Shown here piece by piece: positions 33,011-41,556 of a stretch of DNA of 45,999 bases. Each line of letters starts with the position of its first letter. The stretch's first letter is position 1. This stretch comes from Defluviicoccus sp. bin129. GTDB taxonomy: Bacteria; Pseudomonadota; Alphaproteobacteria; MPNO01. The stretch spans positions 1-45,999 of the forward strand of contig MPNO01000037.1 in assembly GCA_002239065.1 (NCBI GenBank). Reading direction: 5' to 3'. The notes under the pieces are model-generated. The model did no database searches and was not told where the DNA came from. It saw only the letters and a program-made list of their open reading frames with translations. Position numbers and translations under genes: made by a program.

Positions 33011-33733
33011 ACCGGCCGCGTCGGCCATCGCCTCCAGCGTCGGGAAGATGAAGTCGAACTCCGGCATGTCGGCGACCGGCGCGGTGGCGCCCCAGTCGCC
33101 GCCCTCCGACTGGCCCTGACGGTCGATCCAGGCATTGGCGAGCCCGGCGGCGCGCGCCGGCACGTGATCGTGGCGCAGGCTCTGCGCGGTGTGCAGGATG
33201 CGGCCGGCGTCGATGCCGAGCCCGGCCAGATGCTCGATCATGTAGGCGAAGTTGCGCGCATCCGGCTTGTAGCTGCCAATGTCCTGGGCGGTGCAGACGG
33301 CGTCGAACTCGACCCCGAGCTTGCGGCTGGAGGCGGCGATGCCGGCGCGGTCGACATTGGAGAGGATCACCAGCCGGTAGCGCTTCTTCAGGCGCCTGAG
33401 CGCGCCCGCGGTGTCCGGGAAGGCCGGCCAGTGCTGGACCGAGGCGCCGAAGGCCTCGTCGAGCGCGGCGTCGGTGCGGAGCCCGAAGCTGGCGGCGATC
33501 GCCCGGTGCACCGCGGCGAGGATTCCCGGGTACAGCGTCTCCGGGTGCGCGAGCTGCTCGGCGGACTCCGCTTCGCCGAAGGCCGCGAGCGCCGGGATGC
33601 GGTCGACCGCGCGGCCGGGATTGGTCATCAGGAGCGGTTGCAGCGCATCCCAGATGCCGGTCTCCCAGTCGATCAGCGTGCCGTAGCAGTCGAAGGTGAG
33701 GGCCGAGAAATCGGCGAGGTCCCTATTGCTCAT
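33005..33733 (-). CDS. HAD-superfamily haloacid-dehalogenase-like hydrolase
   Basis: 242 residues. LTFDCYGTLIDWETGI carries the nucleophile D15 and the type II haloacid dehalogenase N-terminus. VILSNVDRAG (motif II) and CTAQDIGSYKPDARNF (motif III Lys) follow. ILHTAQSLRHDHVPARAAGL is the last motif, although its usual acidic residues are partly replaced by His. It may dehalogenate 2-haloacids or hydrolyse a phosphate. It overlaps the isochorismatase-like gene by 11 bp and is co-transcribed with it. Confidence 0.86.
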   Translation of the reverse strand: MSNRDLADFSALTFDCYGTLIDWETGIWDALQPLLMTNPGRAVDRIPALAAFGEAESAEQLAHPETLYPGILAAVHRAIAASFGLRTDAALDEAFGASVQHWPAFPDTAGALRRLKKRYRLVILSNVDRAGIAASSRKLGVEFDAVCTAQDIGSYKPDARNFAYMIEHLAGLGIDAGRILHTAQSLRHDHVPARAAGLANAWIDRQGQSEGGDWGATAPVADMPEFDFIFPTLEAMADAAGL

Positions 33734-34421
33734 TGGGGCGCTTCCGGAGCGCGGCGACGGCCTCGTCCGCGGTCATCACGTCGCCGAATTGCTGGATCAT
33801 GTTCTCCAGCGCCGCGCGGTGCTCGTCGTCCGACAGCGCGGCGTTGCAGTCCTCGACCATGACCACCCGGTAGTCGAGCTGCATCGCGTCGCGGGCGGTC
33901 GATTCGCAGCAGATATTGGTCTTGGTGCCGCCGATCAGCACGTTGCGGATGCGGTGGCTGGCGAGCACCGTCTGCAGCATCGACGCGCCCGGGGTGAGCG
34001 CCGAGTAGCGGTTCTTGCGCACGAACAGGTCGCGCTCGTCGGGCTCGAGCTCGTGCCAGATCGCTTCCCCGTGCCCGCCCGGCTCCATCGCCTCGATGGT
34101 GCGCTGCTGCACCTCTTCCGCCACGAAATTGCGGATGAACGACTCCCAGTCGCTCTTGCCGTTGGCGAAGCTGGACGCGCTGGTCACCCAGATCACCAGC
34201 CCGCCCTCTTCCCGCATCTCGGCCGCCAGCCGGTTGATGTTGTCGCAGATCCCGCGCGAGGCCGGCACCTCGGCCGGCGCGCCGGGCTCGCAGAACATGT
34301 TCTGCATGTCGATGACCACGAAGGCGGTGCGCGCCGGGTCGAGCGCGTCGTAGAGGTGGTAGCGCCCGCGCCGGGCCAGAACCCGGTCGACGATCTCCTG
34401 CCGGACGGTCACGTCGTGCAT
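33723..34421 (-). CDS. Isochorismatase-family cysteine hydrolase
   Basis: 232 residues. The catalytic triad is visible: Asp38 (FVVIDMQNMF), Lys (FVRKNRYSAL) and Cys (TNICCESTARDAM). The family includes ureidoacrylate amidohydrolases, N-carbamoylsarcosine amidase, nicotinamidase and maleamate amidase. The RKNRYSAL segment and the length resemble the ureidoacrylate/peroxyureidoacrylate group, but the substrate is not certain. It lies upstream of the HAD gene with overlap. An enzymatic link to the CoxLMS hydroxylase, such as N-heterocycle breakdown, is plausible but inferred. Confidence 0.87.
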   Translation of the reverse strand: MHDVTVRQEIVDRVLARRGRYHLYDALDPARTAFVVIDMQNMFCEPGAPAEVPASRGICDNINRLAAEMREEGGLVIWVTSASSFANGKSDWESFIRNFVAEEVQQRTIEAMEPGGHGEAIWHELEPDERDLFVRKNRYSALTPGASMLQTVLASHRIRNVLIGGTKTNICCESTARDAMQLDYRVVMVEDCNAALSDDEHRAALENMIQQFGDVMTADEAVAALRKRPNEQ

Positions 34422-34501
34422 GCTGCGATCCCGTTATGATGGCCGGCCGCATGGTGTTGGAGCCGGTCTGCGGCGTCAACCGGGCGGCGGGCGGAGGCAC
34501 G

Positions 34502-35185
34502 ATGTATCGCTACGCGCTCTACTACGTCCCGCCCGCCGGCACGGCGCTGGCCGAATTCGGCGCGCGCTGGCTCGGCCGCGATGCGTCCGCCCCGCCCGAG
34601 CTCGCCGGCGTGAGCGCCGAGGATTGGCGCCGCGCGGTCTCGGGGCCGCGCAAATACGGCTTCCACGCGACGCTGAAGGCGCCCTTCCGGCTGGCGGAGG
34701 GCAAGGACGAGCCAGCGCTCGCCGATGCGCTCGAACGCTTTTGCCGGACCCGCGGACCGGCGCCGGTGGGCAAGCTGGCGTTGCGCGTGCTGTCCGATTT
34801 CCTGGTCCTCGCCCCGATGGAACCGCTCGCCGCGGCGGATCTCGCGGCCGAGTGCGTGCGCATATTCGATCCCTTCCGCGCGCCTTTGACGGCGGCGGAG
34901 ATCGCGCGGCGGCGGCCGGAACGCTTGTGCGCATCGGAGACGGCGAATCTGGAGCGCTGGGGCTACCCCTATGCGATGGAGGATTTCCGCTTCCATCTCA
35001 CCCTGACCGGCCCGCTGGACGAAGGCGGCCGGGCGCGGTTCGGCGCCGGGATCGCGCGCGCGGTGCTGCCCGCCATCGCCGAGCCGGTCGTGATCGCCGG
35101 GATTTGCCTGTGCGGCCAGGCGTCGCCGGAAGCGGATTTCGTCGTCCTGGACCGCTTCGCGCTGGGGCGCCCGCCTCAGCGATAG
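34502..35185 (+). CDS. DUF1045 family protein, 2H-phosphoesterase-like
   Basis: 227 residues; GGAGG precedes the ATG. MYRYALYYVPPAGTALAEFG, GPRKYGFHATLKAPF (H55-x-T57) and the second FRFHLTLTGPL form the two H-x-T motifs of 2H phosphoesterases. In other genomes DUF1045 genes sit in phosphonate (phn) operons, but no phn gene is in this window. The likely reaction is hydrolysis of a cyclic phosphate. Its end overlaps the convergent DUF1971 gene by 10 bp. Confidence 0.83.
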   Translation: MYRYALYYVPPAGTALAEFGARWLGRDASAPPELAGVSAEDWRRAVSGPRKYGFHATLKAPFRLAEGKDEPALADALERFCRTRGPAPVGKLALRVLSDFLVLAPMEPLAAADLAAECVRIFDPFRAPLTAAEIARRRPERLCASETANLERWGYPYAMEDFRFHLTLTGPLDEGGRARFGAGIARAVLPAIAEPVVIAGICLCGQASPEADFVVLDRFALGRPPQR

Positions 35186-35451
35186 AATTCCACGCGGAAG
35201 CGCACCTGGCCCATCGGCTCGACCTCGTGCGCCACCTCGGGCTCCACGAGTCCCGGGTTGCCGGGGGAGAGCTCGAACGCACGGATTTCCGGCTCGAGGA
35301 TCCGGTAGCGGAGCCTGCCCTCCAGGACGACGATCCTTGCCCAAATCCCGGCCTTGGTGCGATGGGATTTCAGCAGGTTCTCCGGGATCGACTTTTCGGT
35401 GAATTCGGGAGTCCCCGCGTAGTTCGACACCCCTTCGGGCAGCGCCTTCAC
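35176..35451 (-). CDS. DUF1971 cupin-like small protein
   Basis: 91 residues from a GTG. LPEGVSNYAGTPEFTEKSIP, LLKSHRTKAGIWARIVVLEG, GLVEPEVAHEVEP and VRFRVEFYR match DUF1971, a small beta-barrel also found fused to the N-terminus of some TehB tellurite methyltransferases. No TehB-like domain is present here. The start is 7 nt after the stop of the PNPOx-like gene, so the two are probably co-transcribed. No good ribosome site is seen. Confidence 0.8.
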   Translation of the reverse strand: MKALPEGVSNYAGTPEFTEKSIPENLLKSHRTKAGIWARIVVLEGRLRYRILEPEIRAFELSPGNPGLVEPEVAHEVEPMGQVRFRVEFYR

Positions 35452-35458
35452 CGCGGTA

Positions 35459-36109
35459 TCAGCCGAGGCGGAAGTCGAGCACGTGGTCGGGCGGGGCGAC
35501 GCCCTCGAGGTTGCGCGGGTCTGGCACCGGGTGGGATACCGCCATGCGGACCGGGATCACGCCGGCCCAGATCGGCAGCGCGTAGTCCTCCTCCTCGTCG
35601 CCCGGCGGGCCCATGCGGATCTTCGACGAAGCCTCGTCGATCGGCATGGTCATCACCGTCGTCGCCTTCATCTCCTGCCCGGTCGCCGGGCGCAGCATGT
35701 CCCAGCGCCCGGGGAACGAGCCCTCGACGAAGGTCTTCAGCCGCGCCTCCTTCAGGTCCGGGTCGGCGACCCTGCGCGCGGTGCCCAGCATCATCACCGA
35801 GCGGTAGTTGATCGAGTGGTGGAAGCCCGAGCGCGCCAGCACGAAGCCGTCGAGGATGGCGACCGTCACGCACACCTCGGCCTCCTCGACCGCGCGCAGC
35901 ATGCGGCTCGCCGACGAGCCGTGCCAGTACAGGCGGTTCCCCTCGCGCCATTGCAGCGTCGGCGTCACGTAGGGCTGCCCGTCGAACACGTAGCCCACCG
36001 AGCACAGCGGCATGGCGTCGAGGATGGGATGGATGGTGGTCGCGTCGTACCCGCCCCGGTCGTGGCGGCGGCGCAGACGGACCCGGTCGGTGGCCGGAGA
36101 TGCGGTCAT
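35459..36109 (-). CDS. Pyridoxamine-phosphate-oxidase-like flavin-binding protein
   Basis: 216 residues from the ATG at 36109; longer extensions have low-complexity leaders. Residues about 20-150 form a split barrel: RHDRGGYDATTIHPILDAMPLCSVGYV, split here as RHDRGGYDATTIHPIL and DAMPLCSVGYV, then YVTPTLQWREGNRLYWHG and VCVTVAILDGFVLARSGFHH, as in the nitroimidazole-resistance/PNPOx-like family that binds FMN or F420. It likely reduces a nitro or other small compound. It precedes the DUF1971 gene on the same strand. Confidence 0.86.
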   Translation of the reverse strand: MTASPATDRVRLRRRHDRGGYDATTIHPILDAMPLCSVGYVFDGQPYVTPTLQWREGNRLYWHGSSASRMLRAVEEAEVCVTVAILDGFVLARSGFHHSINYRSVMMLGTARRVADPDLKEARLKTFVEGSFPGRWDMLRPATGQEMKATTVMTMPIDEASSKIRMGPPGDEEEDYALPIWAGVIPVRMAVSHPVPDPRNLEGVAPPDHVLDFRLG

Positions 36110-36192
36110 GGCGACTGCTCGAATGTTGGAGGGTTGCCGCACGGGATATAGATGCTTGCCGGAACTTCTCAAGTCCGTTACCGGCGAAGGGG

Positions 36193-36636
36193 TCAGGTGA
36201 GATGCCGGACCTCGATGCCGTCCCAGCGGTCGTCGAGGTACTGCGCGACGAGGCGGCGGTGGCAATGATGCGGCGTGTCCTCGCTGCACAAGAGGCAGCC
36301 GCCGTCGATGACCTCTCTCGGAATGCCGTCCTCGATCCGGCGCGCCCGCATCAGGTCGAGGAACCGCCTCTCATAGGTGTCCCAGTCCCGGTTCTTCCGG
36401 TAATCCGCCAGCATGTCCCGCGTCGGCGCGAGGTCGGGCAGGTGGACGTAGTCGATGCCGCAAACGCGGCGGAGGAAATATTTCAGGTCGTCGCGCTTGG
36501 CGAACCCGGCGAGCTGGGAGACGTTGTTGAGCCTGACATCGACCACCCGCCGCGCCCCGGAAGCGGACAGGAGCCCGAAGAATTTTTCGGCGCTCTTCTT
36601 CGTGAACCCGATGGTGAACAGCTTCACGTCACCCAC
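36193..36636 (-). CDS. DUF488 family protein
   Basis: 147 residues. LFTIGFTKKSAEKFFGLL, VVDVRLNNVSQLAGFAKRDDL, HLPDLAPTRDMLADYRKN and CLLCSEDTPHHCHRRLVAQYL (the conserved CxxCxExxxxCHR) match DUF488 closely. Members are widespread; their function is unsettled, although the Cys/His cluster suggests metal binding or catalysis. The stop-to-start gap to hutF is 0 bp, with hutF ending at 36637, so it could belong to the hut transcript. Confidence 0.87.
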   Translation of the reverse strand: MGDVKLFTIGFTKKSAEKFFGLLSASGARRVVDVRLNNVSQLAGFAKRDDLKYFLRRVCGIDYVHLPDLAPTRDMLADYRKNRDWDTYERRFLDLMRARRIEDGIPREVIDGGCLLCSEDTPHHCHRRLVAQYLDDRWDGIEVRHLT

Positions 36637-37998
36637 CTACCCCGCCAGCCGCTCCATCGTCCGCACGAACGCCCGCGCGATGGCGTCCTCCTCCGCATGC
36701 CGGCCGCCGCGCACCACCCAGCGCCCGCCGACCATGACGTCGCGAACGAGGTTCGCGTTGCCGGCGAATATCCAGGAATCGAGGATCGCGTCCCCCGACT
36801 TGCCGGCGAGCAGCGGGTGGGCGGCGTCGAGGGTGACGATGTCGGCCGTCCGGCCCGCCTCGATCGCGCCGGCATCGCGCGCGGTCGCCCGCGACCCGCC
36901 GTCGAGCGCCGCTTGGTGGAGACGCGCGCCGGTCGAGCCCTCCGGCTGAGCGGCGATGGTGCGGTGCCGCGAGACGAGTCGCTGGCCGTATTCGAGCCAG
37001 CGCAGCTCCTCGACCGGGCTCACCGACACGTGGCTGTCGGACCCGATGCCGAGCCGCCCGCCCGCCTCCAGGTACTCCGCCAGCGCGAACAGACCGTCGC
37101 CGAGATTGGCTTCCGTGGTCGGGCAGAGACCGGCGACGGCCCCGGTCGCGGCGAGCGCCCGCGTCTCCCCGGCGGTCATGTGCGTGGCGTGGACGAGGCA
37201 CCAGCGCGGTCCCACCGCGTGGCGCTCCAGCAGCCATTGCACGGGGCGCTTGCCGCACCAGGCGAGGCAGTCCTCCACCTCCCGCGCCTGTTCGGCGATG
37301 TGGATATGGATCGGCGCGTCCGAATCGATGGCCGCCAGCCCGTCGAGCGCGGCGGCGATGCTCTCCGGCGCCGCCGCCCGCAGGCTGTGCGGAGCGAGGC
37401 CGACGCGGAAACCGGGATGTGCGCGGTGACGGCACCGCAGCGTCTCGACGATCCCGAGCAGCCCGTCCGCGTCGTTCGCGAAGCGCCGCTGGGCACCGCC
37501 GACCGGCGCCCCTCCGAAGCCGCCGGCGTCGTAGAGGACGGGGAGCAATGTGAGTGCTATCCCGGTCCGCTCCGCCGCACGCGTCACCCGTTCGGCCATC
37601 TCGGCGCGGTCGTCGTAGGCGCCGCCGTCGGGCGCGTGGTGGAGGTAGTGGAACTCGGCGACCGCGGTGTAGCCCGCCTTCAGCATCTCGCAGTAGAGCT
37701 GGGCGGCGATCGCCTCGACATCGTCGGGGGCGAGCCGGGCGACGAAGCCGTACATCACCTCCCGCCAGGTCCAGAAGCTGTCGGCCCCCGGCCCGGCGCG
37801 CTCGGCGAGCCCCGCCATCGCGCGCTGGAAGGCGTGGCTGTGCAGGTTGGGCATGCCGGGAAGCGCGACGCCGCCGACCCGCTCGCCCCCCTCGCCCGCC
37901 GCGACGGCGGCGATAAGCCCGTCCGTGCCGACCTCGATCCGCCCGGGGGCGAGCCACCCCTCGGGGGTCGATACGCGATCGAACGCGTAGACCGGCAT
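36637..37998 (-). CDS. hutF: Formimidoylglutamate deiminase
   Basis: 453 residues. It converts N-formimino-glutamate to N-formylglutamate plus ammonia in the five-step histidine pathway. MPNLHSHAFQRAMAGL (H53, H55), the Trp/Met-rich FWTWREVMYGF, APHSLRAAAPE, HIHIAEQAREVEDC and GIGSDSHVSVSPVEELRW are specific HutF segments. Its ATG overlaps the hutG stop by 1 nt (TGATG), so the two are coupled. Length is normal. Confidence 0.95.
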   Translation of the reverse strand: MPVYAFDRVSTPEGWLAPGRIEVGTDGLIAAVAAGEGGERVGGVALPGMPNLHSHAFQRAMAGLAERAGPGADSFWTWREVMYGFVARLAPDDVEAIAAQLYCEMLKAGYTAVAEFHYLHHAPDGGAYDDRAEMAERVTRAAERTGIALTLLPVLYDAGGFGGAPVGGAQRRFANDADGLLGIVETLRCRHRAHPGFRVGLAPHSLRAAAPESIAAALDGLAAIDSDAPIHIHIAEQAREVEDCLAWCGKRPVQWLLERHAVGPRWCLVHATHMTAGETRALAATGAVAGLCPTTEANLGDGLFALAEYLEAGGRLGIGSDSHVSVSPVEELRWLEYGQRLVSRHRTIAAQPEGSTGARLHQAALDGGSRATARDAGAIEAGRTADIVTLDAAHPLLAGKSGDAILDSWIFAGNANLVRDVMVGGRWVVRGGRHAEEDAIARAFVRTMERLAG

Positions 37999-38795
37999 CA
38001 GCCCGCCCAGTCGATCATCGCGGCGAGCAGATCCCTCAGCACCGGCTTCACCCCGGCGGCCAGGTCGGGGCGATAGTCGAACGGCGGCGCCTCGTTCATG
38101 TAGCTCCGCTGGGTCAGCTCGAGCTGGATCGCGTGGACCCCGTCGGCGGGCGCGCCATGGGTACGGGTGATGTAGCCGCCGGTGAACCGCCCGTTGTCGA
38201 CCGAGCTGTAGCCCTCGGCCGAGGCGAGCACATGGAAGGCGGCGGCGGCGAGCCCTGCATCGGCGCTCGCGCCGCGCGCGGTGCCGAAATTGAAGTCGGG
38301 GAGCCGGCCTTCGAAGAACCGCGGCACGACGCTGCGGATCGAATGCGCGTCGAACAGGAGGGCAAGCCCGTGACGCTCCCGGAGCGCGCCGAGCTCGGCC
38401 GCGAGCCGGCGGTGGTAGGGCCGCCAGAACCGCGCGATCCGCCCGGCGGTCTCTTCTCCGTCCGGTTCCGCGCCGGGGCGGTAGACGGGCTCCCGGTCGA
38501 AGGTGGCGAGCGGCACGATCTCGGTGTTGTCCGCCCCGGGGTAGAGCGCCGCGCCGTCCGGGTCGCGGTTGAGGTCGACGACGTAGCGGGAATACCGCGC
38601 CGCCAGCACGCCGGCCCCGAGCGCGGCGGCGAAGTCGTAGAGCCGGCGGACATGCCAGTCGGTATCGGGAATGGCGCGCGCCGCGTCGGTCATCCGCGCC
38701 GCGACATCGTCCGGGATCGCCCGCCCGTCATGCGGGATGCTGACCAGCAGCGGGGTCGTCCCCGGCGTGAAGTCGTAAACGTATTCGTCGGTCAT
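37998..38795 (-). CDS. hutG: N-formylglutamate deformylase
   Basis: 265 residues from the ATG at 38795; an ATG at 38843 would add 16 unlikely residues. It hydrolyses N-formylglutamate to glutamate and formate. TPLLVSIPHDGRAIPDDV, DTDWHVRRLYDF, YVVDLNRDPDGAALYPG, FDAHSIRSVVPRFFEG and QLELTQRSYMNE are HutG hallmarks, with the His and Asp metal ligands in place. It starts the hutGF operon and is divergent from hutI. Confidence 0.95.
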   Translation of the reverse strand: MTDEYVYDFTPGTTPLLVSIPHDGRAIPDDVAARMTDAARAIPDTDWHVRRLYDFAAALGAGVLAARYSRYVVDLNRDPDGAALYPGADNTEIVPLATFDREPVYRPGAEPDGEETAGRIARFWRPYHRRLAAELGALRERHGLALLFDAHSIRSVVPRFFEGRLPDFNFGTARGASADAGLAAAAFHVLASAEGYSSVDNGRFTGGYITRTHGAPADGVHAIQLELTQRSYMNEAPPFDYRPDLAAGVKPVLRDLLAAMIDWAG

Positions 38796-38904
38796 CTCTC
38801 GGCCGGCCGCCTCGGGGCTGTTCGAGGCCGGAGCGTAGAGCATATCGGCGGGCCCGGGTACTCGGGCCGCATGCTATGGTTTCCCGGCAGGGAGGAGAGG
38901 CATC

Positions 38905-40155
38905 ATGGCGCGCGAGCACGCGACCGAAGCCCGGTGGGACAGGCTCTGGACCGGCGCCAACCTGGCGACGATGGTGCCGGGCGGGGAGCCCTACGGCGCG
39001 ATCCGCGGCGGCGCCATCGCGGTCGCGGACGGGCGCATCGCCTGGGTCGGCGAGGCCGCCGAGCTGCCGGGCGACCCGGCGACCCTGGCCGGCACGGTGC
39101 ACGACGCGGCCGGGCGCTGGATCACGCCCGGGCTGATCGACTGCCACACCCACCTGGTCTTCGGCGGCAGCCGCGCGGGCGAGTTCGAGATGCGGCTCAA
39201 CGGCGCGAGCTACGAGGAGGTCGCCCGGGCGGGGGGCGGGATCGTCTCCACCATGCGGGCGACCCGCGAGGCCGACGACGAGACGCTGTACGAAGCGGCG
39301 GTGCCGAGACTCGGCAACCTGATCGACGAGGGGGTCACCACCGTCGAGGTCAAGTCGGGCTACGGGCTCGACACCGACACCGAGCTCAAGCAGCTCCGCG
39401 TCGCGCGCAAGCTCGGCGGGGCGCGGCCGGTCGACGTCCACACCACCTTCCTCGGCGCGCACGCCCTGCCGCCCGAATTTTCCGGCCGCCAGGGCGGCTA
39501 TATCGACCTGGTGGTCGAGGAGATGCTGCCGGCGGTCGCGGAATCGGGCCTCGCGGACGCGGTGGACGCGTTCTGCGAGGGGATCGGTTTCACCCCGGAG
39601 GAAACCGACCGGGTGTTCTCCGCCGCCCGGTCGCATGGTCTGCCGGTCAAGCTGCACGCCGACCAGCTCTCGGATCTCGGCGGCGCGGCGCTGGCCGCGC
39701 GCTACGACGCGCTGTCGGCCGACCACCTCGAATACACCTCCGAGGACGGCATCGCGGCGCTGGCCGCGGCGGGCACCGTCGCGGTCCTCCTGCCGGGCGC
39801 GTTCTACACGCTGCGCGAGACCAGGCTGCCGCCGGTCGATGCGATGCGAAGCGCCGGGGCGGGCATCGCCATCGCCACCGATTTCAACCCGGGATCCTCG
39901 CCCGCGCTGTCGCTGCTGCTGATGCTCAACATGGCCTGCACCCTGTTCCGGCTGACGCCGGAGGAGGCGCTGGCCGGCGTCACCCGCGAGGCCGCGAAGG
40001 CACTCGGGCTCGGCCAGGACCGGGGAACTCTCGAAGCCGGGAAACGGGCCGATCTCGCGCTCTGGGACATCGGCCAGCCGGCCGAGCTCGCCTACTGGTT
40101 CGGCGTCAACCCCTGCGCCGGGAGGGTGCGGGCGGGCGAACCCGATGGCGGGTGA
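38905..40155 (+). CDS. hutI: Imidazolonepropionase
   Basis: 416 residues; GGGAGGAGAG precedes the ATG. It opens 4-imidazolone-5-propionate to formiminoglutamate, the substrate of Hut[24 protein letters not shown] (H81, H83; shown here as [12 protein letters not shown]), [33 protein letters not shown] and [12 protein letters not shown] are diagnostic. The 109-bp gap to hutG would hold the shared control region, but I see no clear HutC palindrome. hutH and hutU are not in the window. Confidence 0.96.
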   Translation: MAREHATEARWDRLWTGANLATMVPGGEPYGAIRGGAIAVADGRIAWVGEAAELPGDPATLAGTVHDAAGRWITPGLIDCHTHLVFGGSRAGEFEMRLNGASYEEVARAGGGIVSTMRATREADDETLYEAAVPRLGNLIDEGVTTVEVKSGYGLDTDTELKQLRVARKLGGARPVDVHTTFLGAHALPPEFSGRQGGYIDLVVEEMLPAVAESGLADAVDAFCEGIGFTPEETDRVFSAARSHGLPVKLHADQLSDLGGAALAARYDALSADHLEYTSEDGIAALAAAGTVAVLLPGAFYTLRETRLPPVDAMRSAGAGIAIATDFNPGSSPALSLLLMLNMACTLFRLTPEEALAGVTREAAKALGLGQDRGTLEAGKRADLALWDIGQPAELAYWFGVNPCAGRVRAGEPDGG

Positions 40156-40169
40156 AAGCGGCGCCGTCC

Positions 40170-41384
40170 TCAGGCGCGCTGGCCCGCAAGCCTCTGCAAC
40201 GGCCGGTCGTCGATCGGCAGGTTGAACGCCGCGGCGACCACGCCGAGCGCGACCGACGCCCACCAGACGATGAGGAAGTTTCCGAACATGTCGAACAGCC
40301 AGCCGCCGGCCCAGATGCCGATGAACCCGCCGAGCTGGTGCGACACGAAGGCGCAGCCGAACAGCGTCGCCATGTAGCGCATGCCGAAGATCTGGGCGAC
40401 GACTCCGCCGGTCAGCGGCACCACGCCAAGCCACAATATGCCCATCACCGCGGAGAAGACGACGATGCTGGTATCGGTGACGGGCAGAAGGATGAACGCC
40501 GTCATCGCCACGGCGCGCCCGATATAGATCCAGGCGAGCAGGTTCTTCTTGCGCCAGCGCCCGCCGGCGGCGCCGAAGACCACGCAGCCGGCGATATTGA
40601 ACAGGCCGATCAGCGCGATCGACCACGCTCCCATCTCGGGCGAGACGTCGTAGGTCTCCAGCATCGGCGGGAGGTGGGTGACGATGAACAGGGTCTGGAA
40701 GCCGCAAACGAAGTAGCCGGCCGTGAGAAGCAGATATCCGGGATGGCGGAACGCCTCCCCGAGCGCCTCGCCCAGCGACTGCTGCCCGGTCGCGGCGGCG
40801 AGATGCTCGCGCTTCGAGACCATCGTGAAGGCGAGCGGAACGATCAGCGCGGTGACCGCGGCAAGAACCAGCAGCGCGGTCATCCAGTCGGTCGCATCGA
40901 GCACGAACTGGATCACCGGGACCAGCACCACCTGCCCCGACGAGCCGCCGGCGCTGGCGATGCCGGCATAGAGACCGCGCTTCTTCTCGTCCTCGACGAC
41001 CTTGCTGATCGCGGTCAGGATGATCGGCGCCGTCAACCCGCCCATGGCGATGCCGGTCAGCACCCCGATCCCGAGAAACGCCTCGATCCGGGTCGTCGCA
41101 TTCGCCGTCACGATGAACCCGAGGGCGAAGGCGACGCCGCAGGCGGCAATCACCCGCCCGGTCCCGTAGCGGTCCGCGATGGCGCCCATGACCGGCGTCG
41201 CAAACCCCCAGATCAGCGCCTGCGCCGCCATCGCGAAGCTCAGGCTCTCCAGCCCCCAGCCCAGCCCGCTGCTCGCCGGCCCGATCCACAGCCCGTAGGT
41301 CATGCGGATGCCGAACGCGATCAGCATGACCGCCGTGCCGCAGAGAAGAATGACGAAGGGCGTGCGCCAGTTGCCGGATGACAT
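40170..41384 (-). CDS. Major facilitator superfamily transporter (monocarboxylate/oxalate-formate-like)
   Basis: 404 residues from the ATG at 41384 with about twelve hydrophobic segments. GLWIGPASSGLGWG, GAIADRYGTGRVIAACG (motif A) and KKRGLYAGIASAGGSSGQVV are visible. GCAFVSHQLGGFIGIWAGGWLFD near the C-terminus resembles the OFA/monocarboxylate MFS group. It probably imports an organic acid. It begins 5 nt after the stop of the zinc-ribbon gene, itself next to UbiD, so the substrate may be the aromatic acid used by UbiD. It converges with hutI. Confidence 0.9.
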   Translation of the reverse strand: MSSGNWRTPFVILLCGTAVMLIAFGIRMTYGLWIGPASSGLGWGLESLSFAMAAQALIWGFATPVMGAIADRYGTGRVIAACGVAFALGFIVTANATTRIEAFLGIGVLTGIAMGGLTAPIILTAISKVVEDEKKRGLYAGIASAGGSSGQVVLVPVIQFVLDATDWMTALLVLAAVTALIVPLAFTMVSKREHLAAATGQQSLGEALGEAFRHPGYLLLTAGYFVCGFQTLFIVTHLPPMLETYDVSPEMGAWSIALIGLFNIAGCVVFGAAGGRWRKKNLLAWIYIGRAVAMTAFILLPVTDTSIVVFSAVMGILWLGVVPLTGGVVAQIFGMRYMATLFGCAFVSHQLGGFIGIWAGGWLFDMFGNFLIVWWASVALGVVAAAFNLPIDDRPLQRLAGQRA

Positions 41385-41389
41385 GCGGG

Positions 41390-41554
41390 TTACGGCCGGT
41401 CGATCTCGGCCGCCTCTTGGGGAAGAAAGCGGTGGGTGCATGCCGGGCAGTACAGGGGAATGTCGCCCCGGTCAATCAGCGCGGCGGCGGCGTTCAACCA
41501 TCCCGCGCAGGACGGGCAACGGACGAACACCGCGCTCCCTTCCTTCTCGGCCAT
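41390..41554 (-). CDS. 54-residue zinc-ribbon protein between UbiD and MFS genes
   Basis: A short protein with two CxxC pairs, CPSCAGWL and CPACTHRF, about 20 residues apart, the arrangement of a zinc ribbon. It begins 2 nt after the ubiD-like stop and ends 5 nt before the MFS start, so it is part of the same mRNA. No other domain is present. It could be a small subunit of the decarboxylase, as known for the VdcD/BsdD-type partners of UbiD-like decarboxylases, which are of similar size and Cys-rich. The frame and context are seen; the role is inferred. Confidence 0.7.
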   Translation of the reverse strand: MAEKEGSAVFVRCPSCAGWLNAAAALIDRGDIPLYCPACTHRFLPQEAAEIDRP

Positions 41555-41556
41555 CG

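Noticed and set aside
38133..41381. Very long frames on both strands over hutG, hutI and the MFS gene (over 900 codons)
   Set aside because: Shadow frames; hutG, hutI and the MFS protein are unmistakable in the other frames.
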